Source of the DNA: Platanthera guangdongensis
Lineage: Eukaryota > Streptophyta > Magnoliopsida > Asparagales > Orchidaceae
NCBI GenBank assembly: GCA_039583875.1
Contig: CM077165.1
Location: forward strand, 78,604,757 to 78,668,756
Direction: 5' to 3'
DNA length: 64,000 nucleotides
A program made the translations under genes and the position numbers. Below are positions 1 through 10,699 of the stretch, in pieces. The notes beneath the pieces are model-generated. The model saw only the letters and a program-made list of their open reading frames with translations, was not told the DNA's origin and did not search any database. The stretch's first letter is position 1. Each line of letters opens with the position of its first letter.

Positions 1-844
1 CTTGGCCAGCTTTCTTGCAAACTCCGAGTTCGACGCCTCCCCGTCAACTTCTCTTGCCGCCCTCTCCATCAGTTCCTCGTAGGAGATGGGGGAACTCTCT
101 TCAGCTCCAGCCGGAAGAACCCCTGCTGCAGGCCCAGGGTAAAGGCCATCATCAGACTATGGCCCGGCATCTCCTAGACCTGAGTAACCTCCTCCTAGAA
201 CCGGTCCACGTAGCTTCCCAACGTCTAGTTCACCCCCTACATGATGTGGAACAGGGACTCGGACTCCTTCTTCCTCTTCTTCGAGGTAGTGAACCTCAGC
301 ATGAACCCCCGGCGCAGGTCCTCGAAGCAGTAGATGGAGCTGGCCGGTAGCTGATGGAACCACTCCCTTGCCTTCTCCCTGAGGGTGATAGCGAAGAGTC
401 GGCATTTGAACCCGTCCGACATCTGCGGATGGAGACTACATCTTCGAACCATTGGACATGCTGGACCGGGTCTCCCTTCCCGGTGTAGTAGGACATCTCG
501 AGTTCCCTGAACCCATCAGGAACTGGAGCTGAAGAGACTAGCTCGCTGAAAGGACTTCCTCCCCCCACTGGGCGAGCTGGCAAATCTCGCGAGCCCAGCT
601 CGCCGAACCTGCTTCGGCCTGCCGAGCCGGGGAAGAGCTCGCGCCCGGGGAGTTCGCACCTCCAGCCTTCCTCAGCCACTTCCTTCCCAGCTCGCCTGCC
701 GGGAGCGTCCTCACCCAAAGAGGGGGCGGTCGCGATCGGGACCGCTGGAGTCGAGCACTCGGCCCGCGTGCCGAGTGCGAACTTGACGAGGCTCAGCACC
801 TCATTCCTGAAATCTTCCAACATCCCCACCATGGCGAGAGTCAA
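1..844 (-). pseudogene. Tat-type Ty3/gypsy gag, degenerate, runs off left edge
   Basis: This is the capsid (gag) gene of a minus-strand Ty3/gypsy retrotransposon. The N-terminal part (844 down to about 430) begins MTLAMVGMLEDFRNEVLS and ends in a stretch with GDPVQHVQWFEDV, typical of the start of plant gypsy gag. The reading frame then shifts near 420-450. The next frame (452-237) carries the core retrotransposon gag motif with KAREWFHQLPASSI and a following FEDLRRGF. That frame ends in a stop at 237. Below 237 no clean frame remains. The gene sits just inside the primer binding site and 5' LTR at 919-1660, as expected for gag. It is broken by at least one frameshift and one stop. Lineage assignment to Tat is by general resemblance of gag and the LTR/PBS; pol is outside the window. 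Confidence 0.75.
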
Positions 845-918
845 GGGGCGGCGAGTTCGGCCTATCGGATTCTTGTCCCGTCATTGAGCTCGCGGAAGCT
901 TTTCTGCACTGACCACGG

Positions 919-936
919 TCCACGCTCACCGCACCA
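919..936 (-). other. Primer binding site of the Tat element
   Basis: On the minus strand the LTR end (..CAACA) is followed by a 3-nt spacer and TGGTGCGGTGAGCGTGGA, starting with the TGG expected of a site that pairs with a tRNA 3' CCA end. I cannot name the tRNA with certainty. Confidence 0.55.
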
Positions 937-939
937 AAA

Positions 940-1660
940 TGTTGAAACCGAAATTCGGTCTCCTGTGGAGTTCGCCCTTGGGGAAGGGGGTGGTCTCGCA
1001 CCTACTTCACTCCTGCAAGCAAAACAACAAAGAATACAAGGTGATACCGACCCAAGGGCTCTGCAGGGAGGTCCCACCACAAACTCGGAAGATCTCAGAG
1101 CGCTTCCCATCCTTAGCCAGAAGCCGAGCTAAGGTACCCTCAGAAAGCACTTGTAAACTGGAGCAGGGAGGTACAGGAAGCATCCTTTCTGAGGTACCCC
1201 TTGGGTCTTATTTATAGTATTTAGAATCTGGACTGCCAATAACCAAAAGAGCTGACCTGAAATTACCTGAAAACCCTAGGTTGGGTCTGCCAACAGCCAA
1301 ACTCCGCTGTTTTGAAGGGCTATGGGCAGACCAGCGAGGGAAAAATAGTAAAAAGTACCTCATTCATCTAGGCGAGTTGGGGAGCTCAGCCACCTCGGCA
1401 GGTCCTGCTCGCCTACTACTGCCGAGTTCCACTGCGAGGACGCGGGTTGGGACTAGCTCGGCGAACGCCGAGTCCGTGTTCGACAAATGCTGATCTCCGC
1501 TCCACGAACGCCGACCTCTGGTCGACGAATGCCGAGCTCGGGCTCGGCATCCTCACTGCCGAGCTCACCCTCTGCCTTTAGCCTGATCTGTCTGGTTCCT
1601 AGCGACCTTGCTCGCCGGACATGGGGGTTGTACAACAAGGCCGGGAGAATAACTGCTACA
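940..1660 (-). mobile_element. 5' LTR of the minus-strand Tat element
   Basis: On the minus strand the LTR starts TGTAGCAGTTATTCTC at 1660 and ends GGTTTCAACA at 940, next to the primer binding site. It is about 721 bp. It has a TATA box at 1209-1216. Upstream of that (1370-1590) lie several copies of the near-palindrome CTCGGCGAACGCCGAG and variants such as GCCGAGCTCGGGCTCGGC. The outer end was chosen from the TG start and from where SIRE-2 coding sequence resumes. The partner LTR is outside the window, so the target duplication cannot be checked. Confidence 0.6.
1209..1216 (-). promoter_or_regulatory. TATA box of the Tat LTR
   Basis: TATAAATA on the minus strand, about 155 bp downstream (in LTR orientation) of the CTCGGC..GCCGAG palindrome cluster. 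Confidence 0.5.
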
Positions 1661-1846
1661 GCAGTAGAACACAGTAAATATTTTCCCAAGCCTTTTCACT
1701 ATTTTGAAAGGCAAAGAGTTAAGGCTGAAGAACTTAAGAAGAAGTATCTAAAAGGCAAGAAGCCTGCTGAAGATACTGAAGCTCCATTACAAGCAAGGAT
1801 CCAGTCTGGAAAAGGCATAGTGATCAAGGAGCCTGATCAGCCTTAG
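1661..1846 (+). pseudogene. C-terminal end of SIRE-2 envelope-position ORF
   Basis: After the Tat LTR ends, an open frame runs to a TAG at 1844-1846. Its start, KYFPKPFHYFERQR, matches the C-terminal end of the SIRE-3 ORF at 21956-22393, which has YYPKPKEYMERQR. This identifies it as the tail of the third ORF that SIRE/Maximus copia elements carry after pol, in the position of a retroviral envelope gene. No membrane segment is visible in this piece, so the name describes position rather than proven function. The rest of the ORF was separated by the Tat insertion and lies outside the window. Confidence 0.6.
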
Positions 1847-2110
1847 GATAGTTTATCTAGATTATAAAACATTGTAATTTTCAGTTTTAAACTCCATGTA
1901 ATCTATTGTCAACAAACTATTGTGAAGTTTAAACAAAACTATGATTCATACTTGTTATGGTTATATCATATTCTGTGATGATGTTATTTACATGTTTTGT
2001 TTATATGATTCCCTATCATGAATGTTTTTTTATGCATCATATTGTTAATTTTATTATAAGTGATGTATATCATTGACTAAGGGTTATGACTTCTCCAAAT
2101 ATGGGGAGAT
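1847..2110 (+). other. SIRE-2 3' untranslated segment and polypurine tract
   Basis: AT-rich non-coding DNA ending in a purine-rich tract (CAAATATGGGGAGAT) directly before the TGTTGGG start of the LTR. This is the expected site for plus-strand DNA priming. The same arrangement (purine tract then TGTTGGG) is seen on the minus strand in SIRE-1 and SIRE-3. Confidence 0.7.
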
Positions 2111-2249
2111 TGTTGGGTGCATTGTAAAATGTGTACCTGATTTGGAGAAGTCTAACCTAACTCAATGATATTCATCAAGTTGTATTTGATGTTGTTTTGA
2201 GTTATCATGTGCAGGTTAAGAAAATGGGAAGAAAAATTTTCTAAGTACA

Positions 2250-2645
2250 AGTGTCGACACTTGGGAATGGTTGTGTCGACACCAAGGGTCAGATTGTGTC
2301 GACATCCAGAATTTGTGTCGACACACAGAAATCTGTCGGCAATGCTGTATTGACACTAAGGGCCAGACTTGGTTTGACATTATCAGAAGCTGTGTCGAAA
2401 CACAGAGAAGCTGTCCACACACTCCAGAATTCTGTCGACAATGACTATGTCGACACACAGAACTTGTGTCGACACACACCAAAATTCTGTCGACACAAAC
2501 TTTGTCAAGACATGGATTGTTTGTGTCGACAAACAGAATTTATGTCGACACATTCCACAGAAGCTGTGTCGACAATAACAAGACTTATGTCGACACATGG
2601 ACTATGTGTGTTGACACATATGAAGAATTCAGTCGACATTCTCTA
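2250..2645 (+). repeat. TGTGTCGACACA palindrome array in the SIRE-2 LTR
   Basis: More than a dozen copies of (T)GTGTCGACAC(A) and decayed variants, irregularly spaced by about 15-30 bp, fill this stretch. The core is a perfect palindrome containing GTCGAC. The array ends about 145 bp upstream of the LTR TATA box. Several apparent reading frames here (repeated VDTQ/STQ phrases) are artefacts of the repeat. Confidence 0.85.
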
Positions 2646-2788
2646 CTGCTGAGTCAAAGTTCAATAAAGGCTGAAATAATACAACTGAAGACTTGACAGC
2701 TGTCATTATTGACATTGTTGTCACATCTGTCCGAGGTGTCAGAAGGCAGTTTGAAATCGGAACAGCCGATTACCATGGATGAAGCCTG

Positions 2789-2794
2789 TATATA
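2789..2794 (+). promoter_or_regulatory. TATA box of the SIRE-2 LTR
   Basis: TATATA within CCTGTATATAGATG, downstream of the palindrome array and upstream of a purine-rich leader. Confidence 0.5.
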
Positions 2795-3780
2795 GATGTG
2801 CTCTCTCAACAATAAAAACAAGAAAAAATAACAACAAGAAACAGCAGATACATTACAGAGGGAAGTTATTCAAGCCAATCAATTATTATCTTTAAAGGAT
2901 TGAGAATCCAGAAGAAGAGAAAGAAATAGTCAACAGATTATAGAGAGAGAAAAACAAGAAGGAGAGAAGATCTCATCTAGTGAAGAAAGATCCTGAATAG
3001 TTTGCCTGAAGAATTCAGATTAATTTCTGAAGGAGGAAGATTGAAGATCAACTCCAACATCAAGAAGTTCAACCCTACTGTGTTCAGATTCAAGAATCTT
3101 TGAAGAAATCTAAGTCAGGTTGATCCGTAGGAAATCAGTTCTATCAAGAACTGATCAAGAAGCCTTCAACCAATTCTCTCTCCATCTGGTTGAAGATATC
3201 AACAACTTTTCATCAATAATTTTGTAGGATCTGTACTAGATCTGAGTGTAGGAGATTTATATCTCTGAGTTGTAAGCCTAAATTATAAAGACTGAGGTAG
3301 GGTTGTGTGCCTGAGTTAGGGGAATATGTTCCCTGAGTTGTTGGCCTATGATAGAGGCTGAGGTAGGGCTGTTGCCTGAGTTGTAGGAGTGGGGTGTCAC
3401 TCTGAGTTGTATGCCTGTGGAAGAGGCTGAGGTAGGGCTTGTGCCTGAGTTATAGGAGTGTGGATTCACTCTGAGTTATAGGAACCATTCTTGGTTTTGA
3501 GCTATAAGATCTGCAGATCTGAGAAGAAGGAAGGAAGTTAGGACGAATCTAGTACACTGCTAGATAGGCGAAGGGGGAAAGTGGATGTACCCATCATTTG
3601 GGGAACCACTATAAGATTGGTGTGCAATCTATGAATGTTGTGTATGTGAATGTTGTGTTATACTTTCTGCTGAATACATTGCTGAACTAGATAGAATTAT
3701 CTGCCTAAGTTAGAAAAAGAATTGAACCTTTTCACCCCCCCCCTCTAGGTGTTTAGAACATCTTGAAACCAATTCTTTCA

Positions 3781-3829
3781 CTGCTGCTATGGGACCTGTC
3801 CCCTAACTCCCCTCATCTCTAAGAACTTC
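3781..3829. other. Unassigned 49-bp stretch between two LTRs
   Basis: Lies between the end of the SIRE-2 LTR and the first clear match to the SIRE-1 LTR. I could not match it to the SIRE-1 LTR copy at 57868-58922. It may be diverged LTR sequence or filler. Confidence 0.3.
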
Positions 3830-4307
3830 GGGTGATATTCGATGAATTTTACTTGGTGGATTTTCCCATTCTCAGAGAATTTGTCCTAAGTACAAATGGT
3901 GAATTCGACGAGTGTTGGAAGGTCGATGAATTTGATGAATATGAATGAGCATACTCGTTGAATTCGACGTGTATTCCTAGCCATACTAGACGAATTTTAC
4001 TCAGGAAAATTCATGTCCTTCTGATTCCAAGCCTTGTTCCTTCCTTTATCCATCTCCTATACTTTGGATATAAGTACAGGCCAATAGAGAGATTACATGT
4101 GAGTCAACACATTAGCCTACACAATGCGGGATTACATTGTATAGTCCTGTGTTTACTGACCCACTGTAACCTGATATTGTTTTGTACTTAGCAATGACAA
4201 CTTGTAAGTGCATAACTCAAAAGACAACATCAAATACAATCATAATTCATCTTAGTTTAACTGGACCCTTCTTCAAATTCGGGTTATTGTGGAGAAAATA
4301 CCCAACA
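3830..4307 (-). mobile_element. SIRE-1 3' LTR, first part only
   Basis: On the minus strand it starts TGTTGGGTATTTTCTCC at 4307. The stretch aligns closely with 58480-58922, which is the matching part of the SIRE-1 5' LTR: shared phrases include TTTTCCCATTCTCAG, TACAAATGGTGAATTCG and the leader around GAGAGATTACATGTGAGT. Only about 480 of roughly 1740 bp are present. The rest was displaced by the SIRE-2 insertion. Confidence 0.75.
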
Positions 4308-4321
4308 ATCTACCCTTATTT
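4308..4321 (-). other. SIRE-1 polypurine tract
   Basis: Minus strand AAATAAGGGTAGAT directly before TGTTGGG. It is equivalent to AAATAGGGGGAGAT at the same place in SIRE-3. Confidence 0.6.
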
Positions 4322-4485
4322 AAAGAAGTCAGAACCCTATAAGCTAAGGTGAATTATAAATAAAAACAATAACGGATAAAGACTTGAAATGATAAATGAA
4401 AATAAACCTAGAAAGCACATTAACAAGTCAATCATAAAATTATATATATATATATATCAAAATAAGCCCTTGGCTTCGGAAAGTA

Positions 4486-6985
4486 CTATGGAGGGGCAGG
4501 AGGCATCAGATCAACATTTTGATTGTTCCTGAAATATATCCTTCTCTTTGAGCAGGACAGTTTGTACTTGTTCCATTGTTCTTGATTATAGTGGTGCTGA
4601 TATTTTTCACCACCAGGGTTGACCAAGGAGAATGTATCTAAGATAATTTCTCTGGAAATCGGGCTCCAAACCTCTTCCATCTCTCTATTTGGCTTTTTTC
4701 GAACCGGCTCTGATCTTACTATAGATGGGCCTTCCCCATATCTTCTTTGCTTGTAAACCGGAGGAGGGAAGTCTTCAACAAGTTCTACCTCTAGAGCCTC
4801 AGCAGCAGTAGCAGTAGCTGCATTAACCTGAGAAAAATCATGTATGTCTGACCAGTACTGAGAGTAATCCTGGGGAGGACGAGTCTCATCATGTGTTGGT
4901 ACAGACACAACAGGTACTTAAGATCCTATAAACTGACTGTGAAGCCACATACAGTTGTCATAACTGTAGTCATTTATGCCTTTAAAGTTTGCTAACATTG
5001 CTTCCTCAAGCGCATGTACCTTAGCAACCACCTTAGCTTCCAAGGCCTCCTCCCCTTTCTGACTACTTTAGCCAAAGCATTTGCATAAGCCTGCATGCTA
5101 TCATCATAATGTGCCATCGATTTATTATGACCTTTAATCATGGTTTTGGCATTAGTGTCAACATTTCACATGACTTTTTGATTGCTTTCTAATCCTTTCA
5201 TGACAAAAGTTACTCTTTTTTCACCTTGAGTAAACCAGGAGTCCGTCTTGGCATCTAGCTTGTCAAATCTGACTTTAATCTTAGCTAGACCGTTGTTTAG
5301 ATCTCTTTTTATTTCTTTTATCTTTTTCAGAACTTTTTTCATCGAGGAATCAAAATATGCTTTCTGCTTGGCCAACATCATCTCCAAGATTATACTATCA
5401 GCAGTAGAACTTGGGATCTCAGGAATAGGAGTGCTAGGTAGATTCTCACTGGAAGACTCATCTATTAGAGATAAATGAGCTTTACAATTTATACCAAGGT
5501 CTACAGAAGAAATCAGAACTGGAGTCTTCTCCTCCAGATCTCCTTCCTCACCAGAAAGAAAGACAGCCAACTCTACAGCATTAGTCAGTGCACCTGAAAT
5601 CTTGCCTATCCTTTTCTCAAGATTGCACAAGAATCCAGCAACCTTAGTAGTAACTGATATAGAAGGCCTAGACACCTCCCCATCAGAATATGAAGCCCAA
5701 ACAATTTCTAGGAGAGGGACTATCAAGTTCTCCATTACCAATAGTTCTCCAGCATTGACCACATCAGTAATATATTTTGACTTATCAGAATCAATCGTCT
5801 CATGAGCAGCACTATCAATGTCATAATCATCAACTGTTCGATCATTAGCAGGAACATCATCAGTTTCCAAGTCATCTTCAGTAGCAGCATCATCAGTTTC
5901 CAAGTCATCTTCAGCAGCTGCATCCTCATCAACATCATCAACAATAACCTCATCCTCAACCTCCTCAGGCACTAATTCTTCAACAGCATCTGGCAACCTC
6001 TGTCATCAGAACCTCTGTCTCTACAACTATAGCATCTAGAATTGGCATTGATTCTGGAATCACACTCAAGGGCAAAATGCTAGTGGCCACTTGTGTTTCA
6101 ACTGACTCCCCCTCAGTTCCTGCAGTAGAACTCTCAGGAATTTCACTAGGGTGTGGAGTAGGAATCTTGTCCTCAGGTGCTAGTTCTACCTCCTCCACAT
6201 GCAGATCTGGAGCTCCCCCTTGCCTGATGCTCCTCCTATCCCACAAGAAATATATATAAGTATATTTTCTTCAGGTGATGGATAAGCACACCTTTAGTCA
6301 TATCAAACCTGTCACCATCCAGTTGATTCAGGTAAAAGCCGATAATCCTCCCAAAGTTGGGAGTGTGAAGGCTATCATTGATCTTCCCAAATAGCAGAGC
6401 ACTCCAATCGAGTCTCTTTCTAGAGATAATGTCTACTAGAGTCTTGAACATCTCTGTAGAGAGGTAGTCATGTGAAACATTTTTCCATAACAGTACTTTG
6501 CCCATGATATCTGAGAGATGCTTGCCTTCTTTGTTCATTCCTTTGTGCTTAACTGCTTTGGTACCACGAGGCAGTCCACAGAATAAGAGTGCCCTAGAGA
6601 AGTCATCCCCTTCTAGGTAGTCAGCTTCTTCACAAGTAGGAAGCCGCAAGTACCTTGAGAGGAGCGACGCTTTCACTTTGACCTTGGTATTTTGAATTTT
6701 TCTCTTTATGACTGTATCTTCATAACGTAGCTTTGAATTTTGGAAGAATTCGAGAACTTCCTTGTCCAGAATCTTCCATGGATGTTCTAGGACAAATGAG
6801 AGTCCAGCGGTCTCCAGCATGTGGATAATGTTGCAAAATTCATCGAAGGTTGAGGAAAACCCTGTACGAACTAGTTCTCCTCCCCCTAGAAGACCACTTG
6901 GCTTCTGGGATCGATGGAGAAACAAGTCAACTGGAATCTGAAAATGGCTGGACTGCTGTGTCCTTTTGGAATCGACGAGAATCAC
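4486..6985 (-). pseudogene. SIRE-1 envelope-position ORF, broken
   Basis: Four open stretches (6985-6236, 6246-5980, 5996-5166, 4908-4486) line up end to end with the SIRE-3 ORF at 21956-24242. The N-terminal third shares GELVRTGF, SFVLEHP, ILDKEVLEFF, LLFCGLPRGT and FGRII.YLNQL.GD, and resembles the family annotated as putative plant transposon protein. The middle is very acidic, with a repeated unit AATEDDLETDD. The following part is lysine- and leucine-rich and likely forms coiled coils. The last piece has KRRIYFRNN, like KRNIFFRTN in SIRE-3. No signal peptide or clear membrane span is visible. In sireviruses this ORF sits where a retrovirus has env; its function is not established. Stops and frameshifts make it a pseudogene. 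Confidence 0.7.
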
Positions 6986-7671
6986 GATGTCGGGATTTCA
7001 CGCTGACGGAAGAGCAATCGTTGGAAACTGATTTAGGGTTTAGGTATGCTGGAGCCTTGGTATCATATTGTGGGTTCATGTCACTCACCTAGCGACCACG
7101 ATAGAAATCAAAAACCATGGGAGGAGGAAGATCTCATATCATAGGAGCAGAATCGTCGGGAGTAAGTTTGCGATTTTCCGGCGAATCGGCGAGTGTTGTC
7201 GGTTAAGCCCGATTACCCGTAGTTTACATATATATATATAATTTCGATTTTAAAATTGGCAAGGAATGCACGTAACTGATATATGAAACACTTGGGATCC
7301 AATATAAAAATGTAGAAATTTTCCCTAAGTGAGATTCGGCGAGTTTTGCTGGTGGTCGTGTCCGATTCGGCGAGTATCGCATGAATATCCAATGAATTAG
7401 TGACTTGGGCTTCAATACTCAACGAATTTGCCTTGGGACAACTTTTTTCCTTTGTATAGCATTTCTCGAGGGAGTTCCTTCCTACTTGGCATTCTTTATG
7501 AGTCTATCTTCAGCATGCCTAGTTCTGTTTTGAAGAACGAGAACTTGGACTCTCCGAGCGGCTTCATAAAAATATATGTGATCAGCTTGTGTATCGGGAC
7601 ATAGCTGAGGGTTATATCCTTATTCTCCATATGCTCTAAGATGAAGTGATATCGCACCTCGATGTGCTTTG
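6986..7671 (-). other. SIRE-1 spacer between pol and the third ORF
   Basis: No gene seen. It has a short TA run (7227-7243) and several copies of GATTCGGCGAGT-like sequence (7180-7200 and 7330-7400), which resemble the half-site of the SIRE-family LTR palindromes. Confidence 0.5.
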
Positions 7672-9130
7672 TCAGATGTGAGAGACTAGATTATTCACGA
7701 TCGCTATTGCACTGGGTGAGTCGTAATACATTGAAATCCCTCTAAACTTCAAGTTGTAGTCTTCAAGTTGATTCTGAATCCATAGAAGCTGTGTGCAACA
7801 ACTACCCGCAGAGATATACTCTGACTCGGCCGTAGAAGTTGCCACACAATTTTGGTTCTTACTGCTCCATGAAATAAGCCGTCTTCTGAGGAATTGGCAC
7901 GTCCCGGAAGTGCTTTTCCTGTCATCCCTGCTTCCATCAAAATCGGCAACTGAAAAACCAATTAGCTCAACATCATTATTTCTCTGGTACCATAAGACAA
8001 GACTGGGTGTACCCTGCAGATATCTTAAAATTTTCTTTGCAGGGACATAGTGAGATTTCTTTGAGCTCACCTGAAATATAGCGCAGACGCATATTGAAAA
8101 CATTATATCTGATCTACTGGTAGTGAGGTAGAGCAAGAATCCAATTATGCTTCTATACTTGATTTCATCAAAAGGTTTCCCTTTGTCATCCTTATCAAGA
8201 GATATAGTTGAATCCATTGGAGTCCTCATAGAGGTTGCATTCTCCATTCCAAATTTCTTAAGAATATCCTTGGTGAACTTCATCTGAGAGATGAAAATTC
8301 CATTTTCAGATTACTTCACCTGAAGTCTTATGAAATATTTTAGCTCTCCTGTACTGCTCATTTCAAACTTACCTTGCATAAGTTTGGAAAACTTCTTACA
8401 ATGGTTGTCTTCTGTAGAGCCAAATATGATGTCGTTGACATAGATCTGCACTAGCAGAATCTTATCTTTTACTTGCCTAAGATATAGTGTCTTGTCTATC
8501 TTTCCTCTTGTGAACTTGTTCTCAAGAAGAAAGCTAAACAATGTCTCATACCAAGCTCGGGGAGCTTGTTTTAAACCATATAGAGCTTCATTTAAAAAAT
8601 AAACATGATCAAGGAAATTGGAATGAACAAAACCTGGGAGTTGCGCTACATATATTTCCTCTTTCAGCTTCCCGTTTAGGAATGCTGACTTCACGTCCAT
8701 TTGGTAGATGGTAAAGACTTTGAAGGCAGGATACGCAAGAAACAACCTGATCGCCTAGAGCCTAGCCACTGGAGCAAGGTCTAGTCGAAGTCGACCCCTT
8801 CTTATTTCTTGTATCCATGAGCTACAAGCATGGCTTTATTATTGATAATGACTCCATTTTCATCCAACTTCTTTCTGAAGATCCACTTGGTGTCGAACAT
8901 GTTCTGTCCCTTGAGCCTGAGTACCAACTCCCAGACTTTACAACATTGAAACTGATTTAGCTCCTCTCGCATTGCCAAAATCCAAGAGGCATCCTTATTT
9001 GTCTCTTCAAATTTTTTTGGCTCAACCTGTGACAGAAAACTAAGATGCATAATCTCATTAGTTGTACCTTTTATGGTTCAAACACCTTCGTCTGACTGTC
9101 CAATTATTTGATCAACTGGGTGATCTCTTA
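7672..9130 (-). pseudogene. SIRE-1 reverse transcriptase and RNase H
   Basis: This is the C-terminal part of copia pol. Stretch 9050-8802 contains the RT start (MREELNQFQ..VWELV, DTKWIFRKKLDENG). Stretch 8745-8311 contains [21 protein letters not shown] and [13 protein letters not shown]. The catalytic motif reads YVNDIIFGS where YVDD is expected, so one metal-binding aspartate is lost. Stretch 8283-7672 holds the RT connection (MRTPMDS, YRSIIGFLLYLT) and RNase H (DFDGSRDDRKSTSG, STAESEYIS). The last two pieces share a frame and are separated by one stop near 8308. A frameshift lies between 9050 and 8745. The enzyme would copy retrotransposon RNA into DNA, but this copy cannot be active. Confidence 0.9.
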
Positions 9131-9239
9131 GGTGTCTGAACCCTAGATTTCTTGCTCTCCCACCAGCAAGCTCAGCAGCATTTGGTGCATCCTCTAGAGG
9201 TTAAAGCAAGTCTTCCACTAGAGGTTCTTCATCCACCAA

Positions 9240-10190
9240 GCCTGGATCGACGATCTTGACCGAGCTTGGAACTTCTTCCTTGACAGCTTCATCGAAGCTT
9301 AGTTCCTTGAACTCTATATCTGCATCTGCACCAATAACACTAGACGAGTTACTTTGGAGCAGGCTTGTCTCATTAAATACAACATTTATTGACTCTTATA
9401 CCACCAGAGTGTTCTTATTGAAAATCTTATATGCCTTACTATGGCTACCATAACCAACAAAAATACCTTCAAAATATTTTCACAAAACATCGTGCGGTAA
9501 TACTTCTCATTATTAAGTACAAAGTATTTACTTCCAAAGATTCTAAAATAAGACACAGTCAGTTTTCAGCCCTTCAATAACTCATAGGGGGTCTTTTGAT
9601 AGCTTTTGTTTATAAGTGCTCTATTTTTCACGTAACAAGTTATCTTGGCTGCTTCAGCCCAGAAGTACTCCAGAAGTGAAGCGTTGTTCAACATAGTTGT
9701 ACAAGCTTCAATTATGGTTTTATTCCTTCTCTTAACAACTCCATTTTACTGTGGAGTACACGGGGAGGAAAACTCATGAAAGATACCTTGACTTCCATAA
9801 AATTCTATCGCGGCACCAGACTCAAATTCTGTTCCGTTGTCACTTCTGATTTTGACCGCTAAGCAATTCAATTTGTTCTGAATTTGCCAGACAAAATTTG
9901 TGAATGTGTTGAAGTTGTCTGACTTATGTTTTAAAAATAACACGCAAGTAAAATGCGAGTACTCATCAACAATAACTAACATGTAGACCTTACCTCCGAA
10001 ACTATGAATAGGCATAGGACTGAATAAGTCCATATTAAGTAAGAATAAACTTTTTGAAGAATCCTTTTCAGCAATACCCTTAAAGGTAGCCCTTGTCTGC
10101 TTACCCATTTGGCATGAGTGACACAGACTCTCTTTAAGGCACTTATTGTTGGGGCATCTCGCACTAAGTTGTGAGAAAATAGCATATTTA
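9240..10190 (-). pseudogene. SIRE-1 integrase
   Basis: Upstream part (about 10190-10080) has the gag-preintegrase zinc-binding region with SALKESLCHSCQMGKQTRATF-like residues spread over two frames. The core (10108-9746) has the first aspartate in NMDLFSPMP and the second in RSDNGTEF. The glutamate region around 9735 reads NGVVKRRNKT where GVVERRN is expected, so the catalytic Glu is Lys. A stop precedes it where the family has a glutamine. The C-terminal part continues through a phrase with YELLKG and FGSKYFVLNN to about 9240. The family inserts element DNA into the chromosome. This copy is catalytically dead. Confidence 0.85.
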
Positions 10191-10199
10191 TAGTTTTGA

Positions 10200-10690
10200 A
10201 ATTAATATGTGTTAATCACTTATTTCATTGGTCACAAAGAGACGCACTATCTTTTGTAAGAAAACATACTGGTGTTGAATTATGTAAGCATAGAAAATTT
10301 AAACAAAAAATATTTTTGCTTCGAGTGCCTGTTACGACCATCTCCAAATTTGTAGATGACTTTATCAAACATATGTCCCTGTAGAACTCAATGATAAGCC
10401 ACGTCTTTGAAATATGACTTTATCAAATATAAGCCACGTCTTTGAAGATGACTTTATCAAACATAAGCCACATCTTTGGAAGAGAGTACTCCGTTGGAGA
10501 TCATACCACAACATTTTGTAGTTCCCTGGTCTGACCCTCCAAAGATGACTTTTGGTCCGTCTTTAACTGTGGTGAAATCAAGCAACAAGCTTCATGTCTC
10601 GGACATACCTACAATCATAAATCATTTTACCTTAGGAATAGAAATGTATTTGGGTCCACGGTTCCCAGTCAGCTTAACACCACTAAGGAC
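10200..10690 (-). pseudogene. SIRE-1 protease region, strongly decayed
   Basis: Between the gag zinc knuckle and the integrase lies the place of copia protease. Frames on the minus strand still show LLDFTTVKDGPKVIFGG, a phrase typical of the region following the active site in SIRE-type elements, and SNGVLSSKDVAYV. The active-site DSGCSRHMTG motif is no longer legible. Stops are frequent. Confidence 0.55.
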
Positions 10691-10699
10691 ATTAACTCT

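Larger units (their letters stand above)
2111..3780 (+). mobile_element. 3' LTR of SIRE-2 (Ty1/copia, SIRE/Maximus type)
   Basis: The LTR starts TGTTGGGTGC after a polypurine tract and ends ..ATTCTTTCA, about 1670 bp. The end has the same layout as the SIRE-1 and SIRE-3 LTRs: a C-run, CTAGGTG, about 30 nt, then TTCA. Inside are a palindrome array (2250-2645), a TATA box at 2789-2794, and a downstream stretch (3280-3480) with repeated CTGAGTTGTA/GAGGCTGAGGTAGGG phrases. The 5' part of the element is cut off by the Tat insertion and by the window edge. Confidence 0.75.

Noticed and set aside
6850..7092. Plus-strand small ORF near the start of the SIRE-1 third ORF
   Set aside because: Shadow of the minus-strand ORF, which aligns with the SIRE-3 copy.
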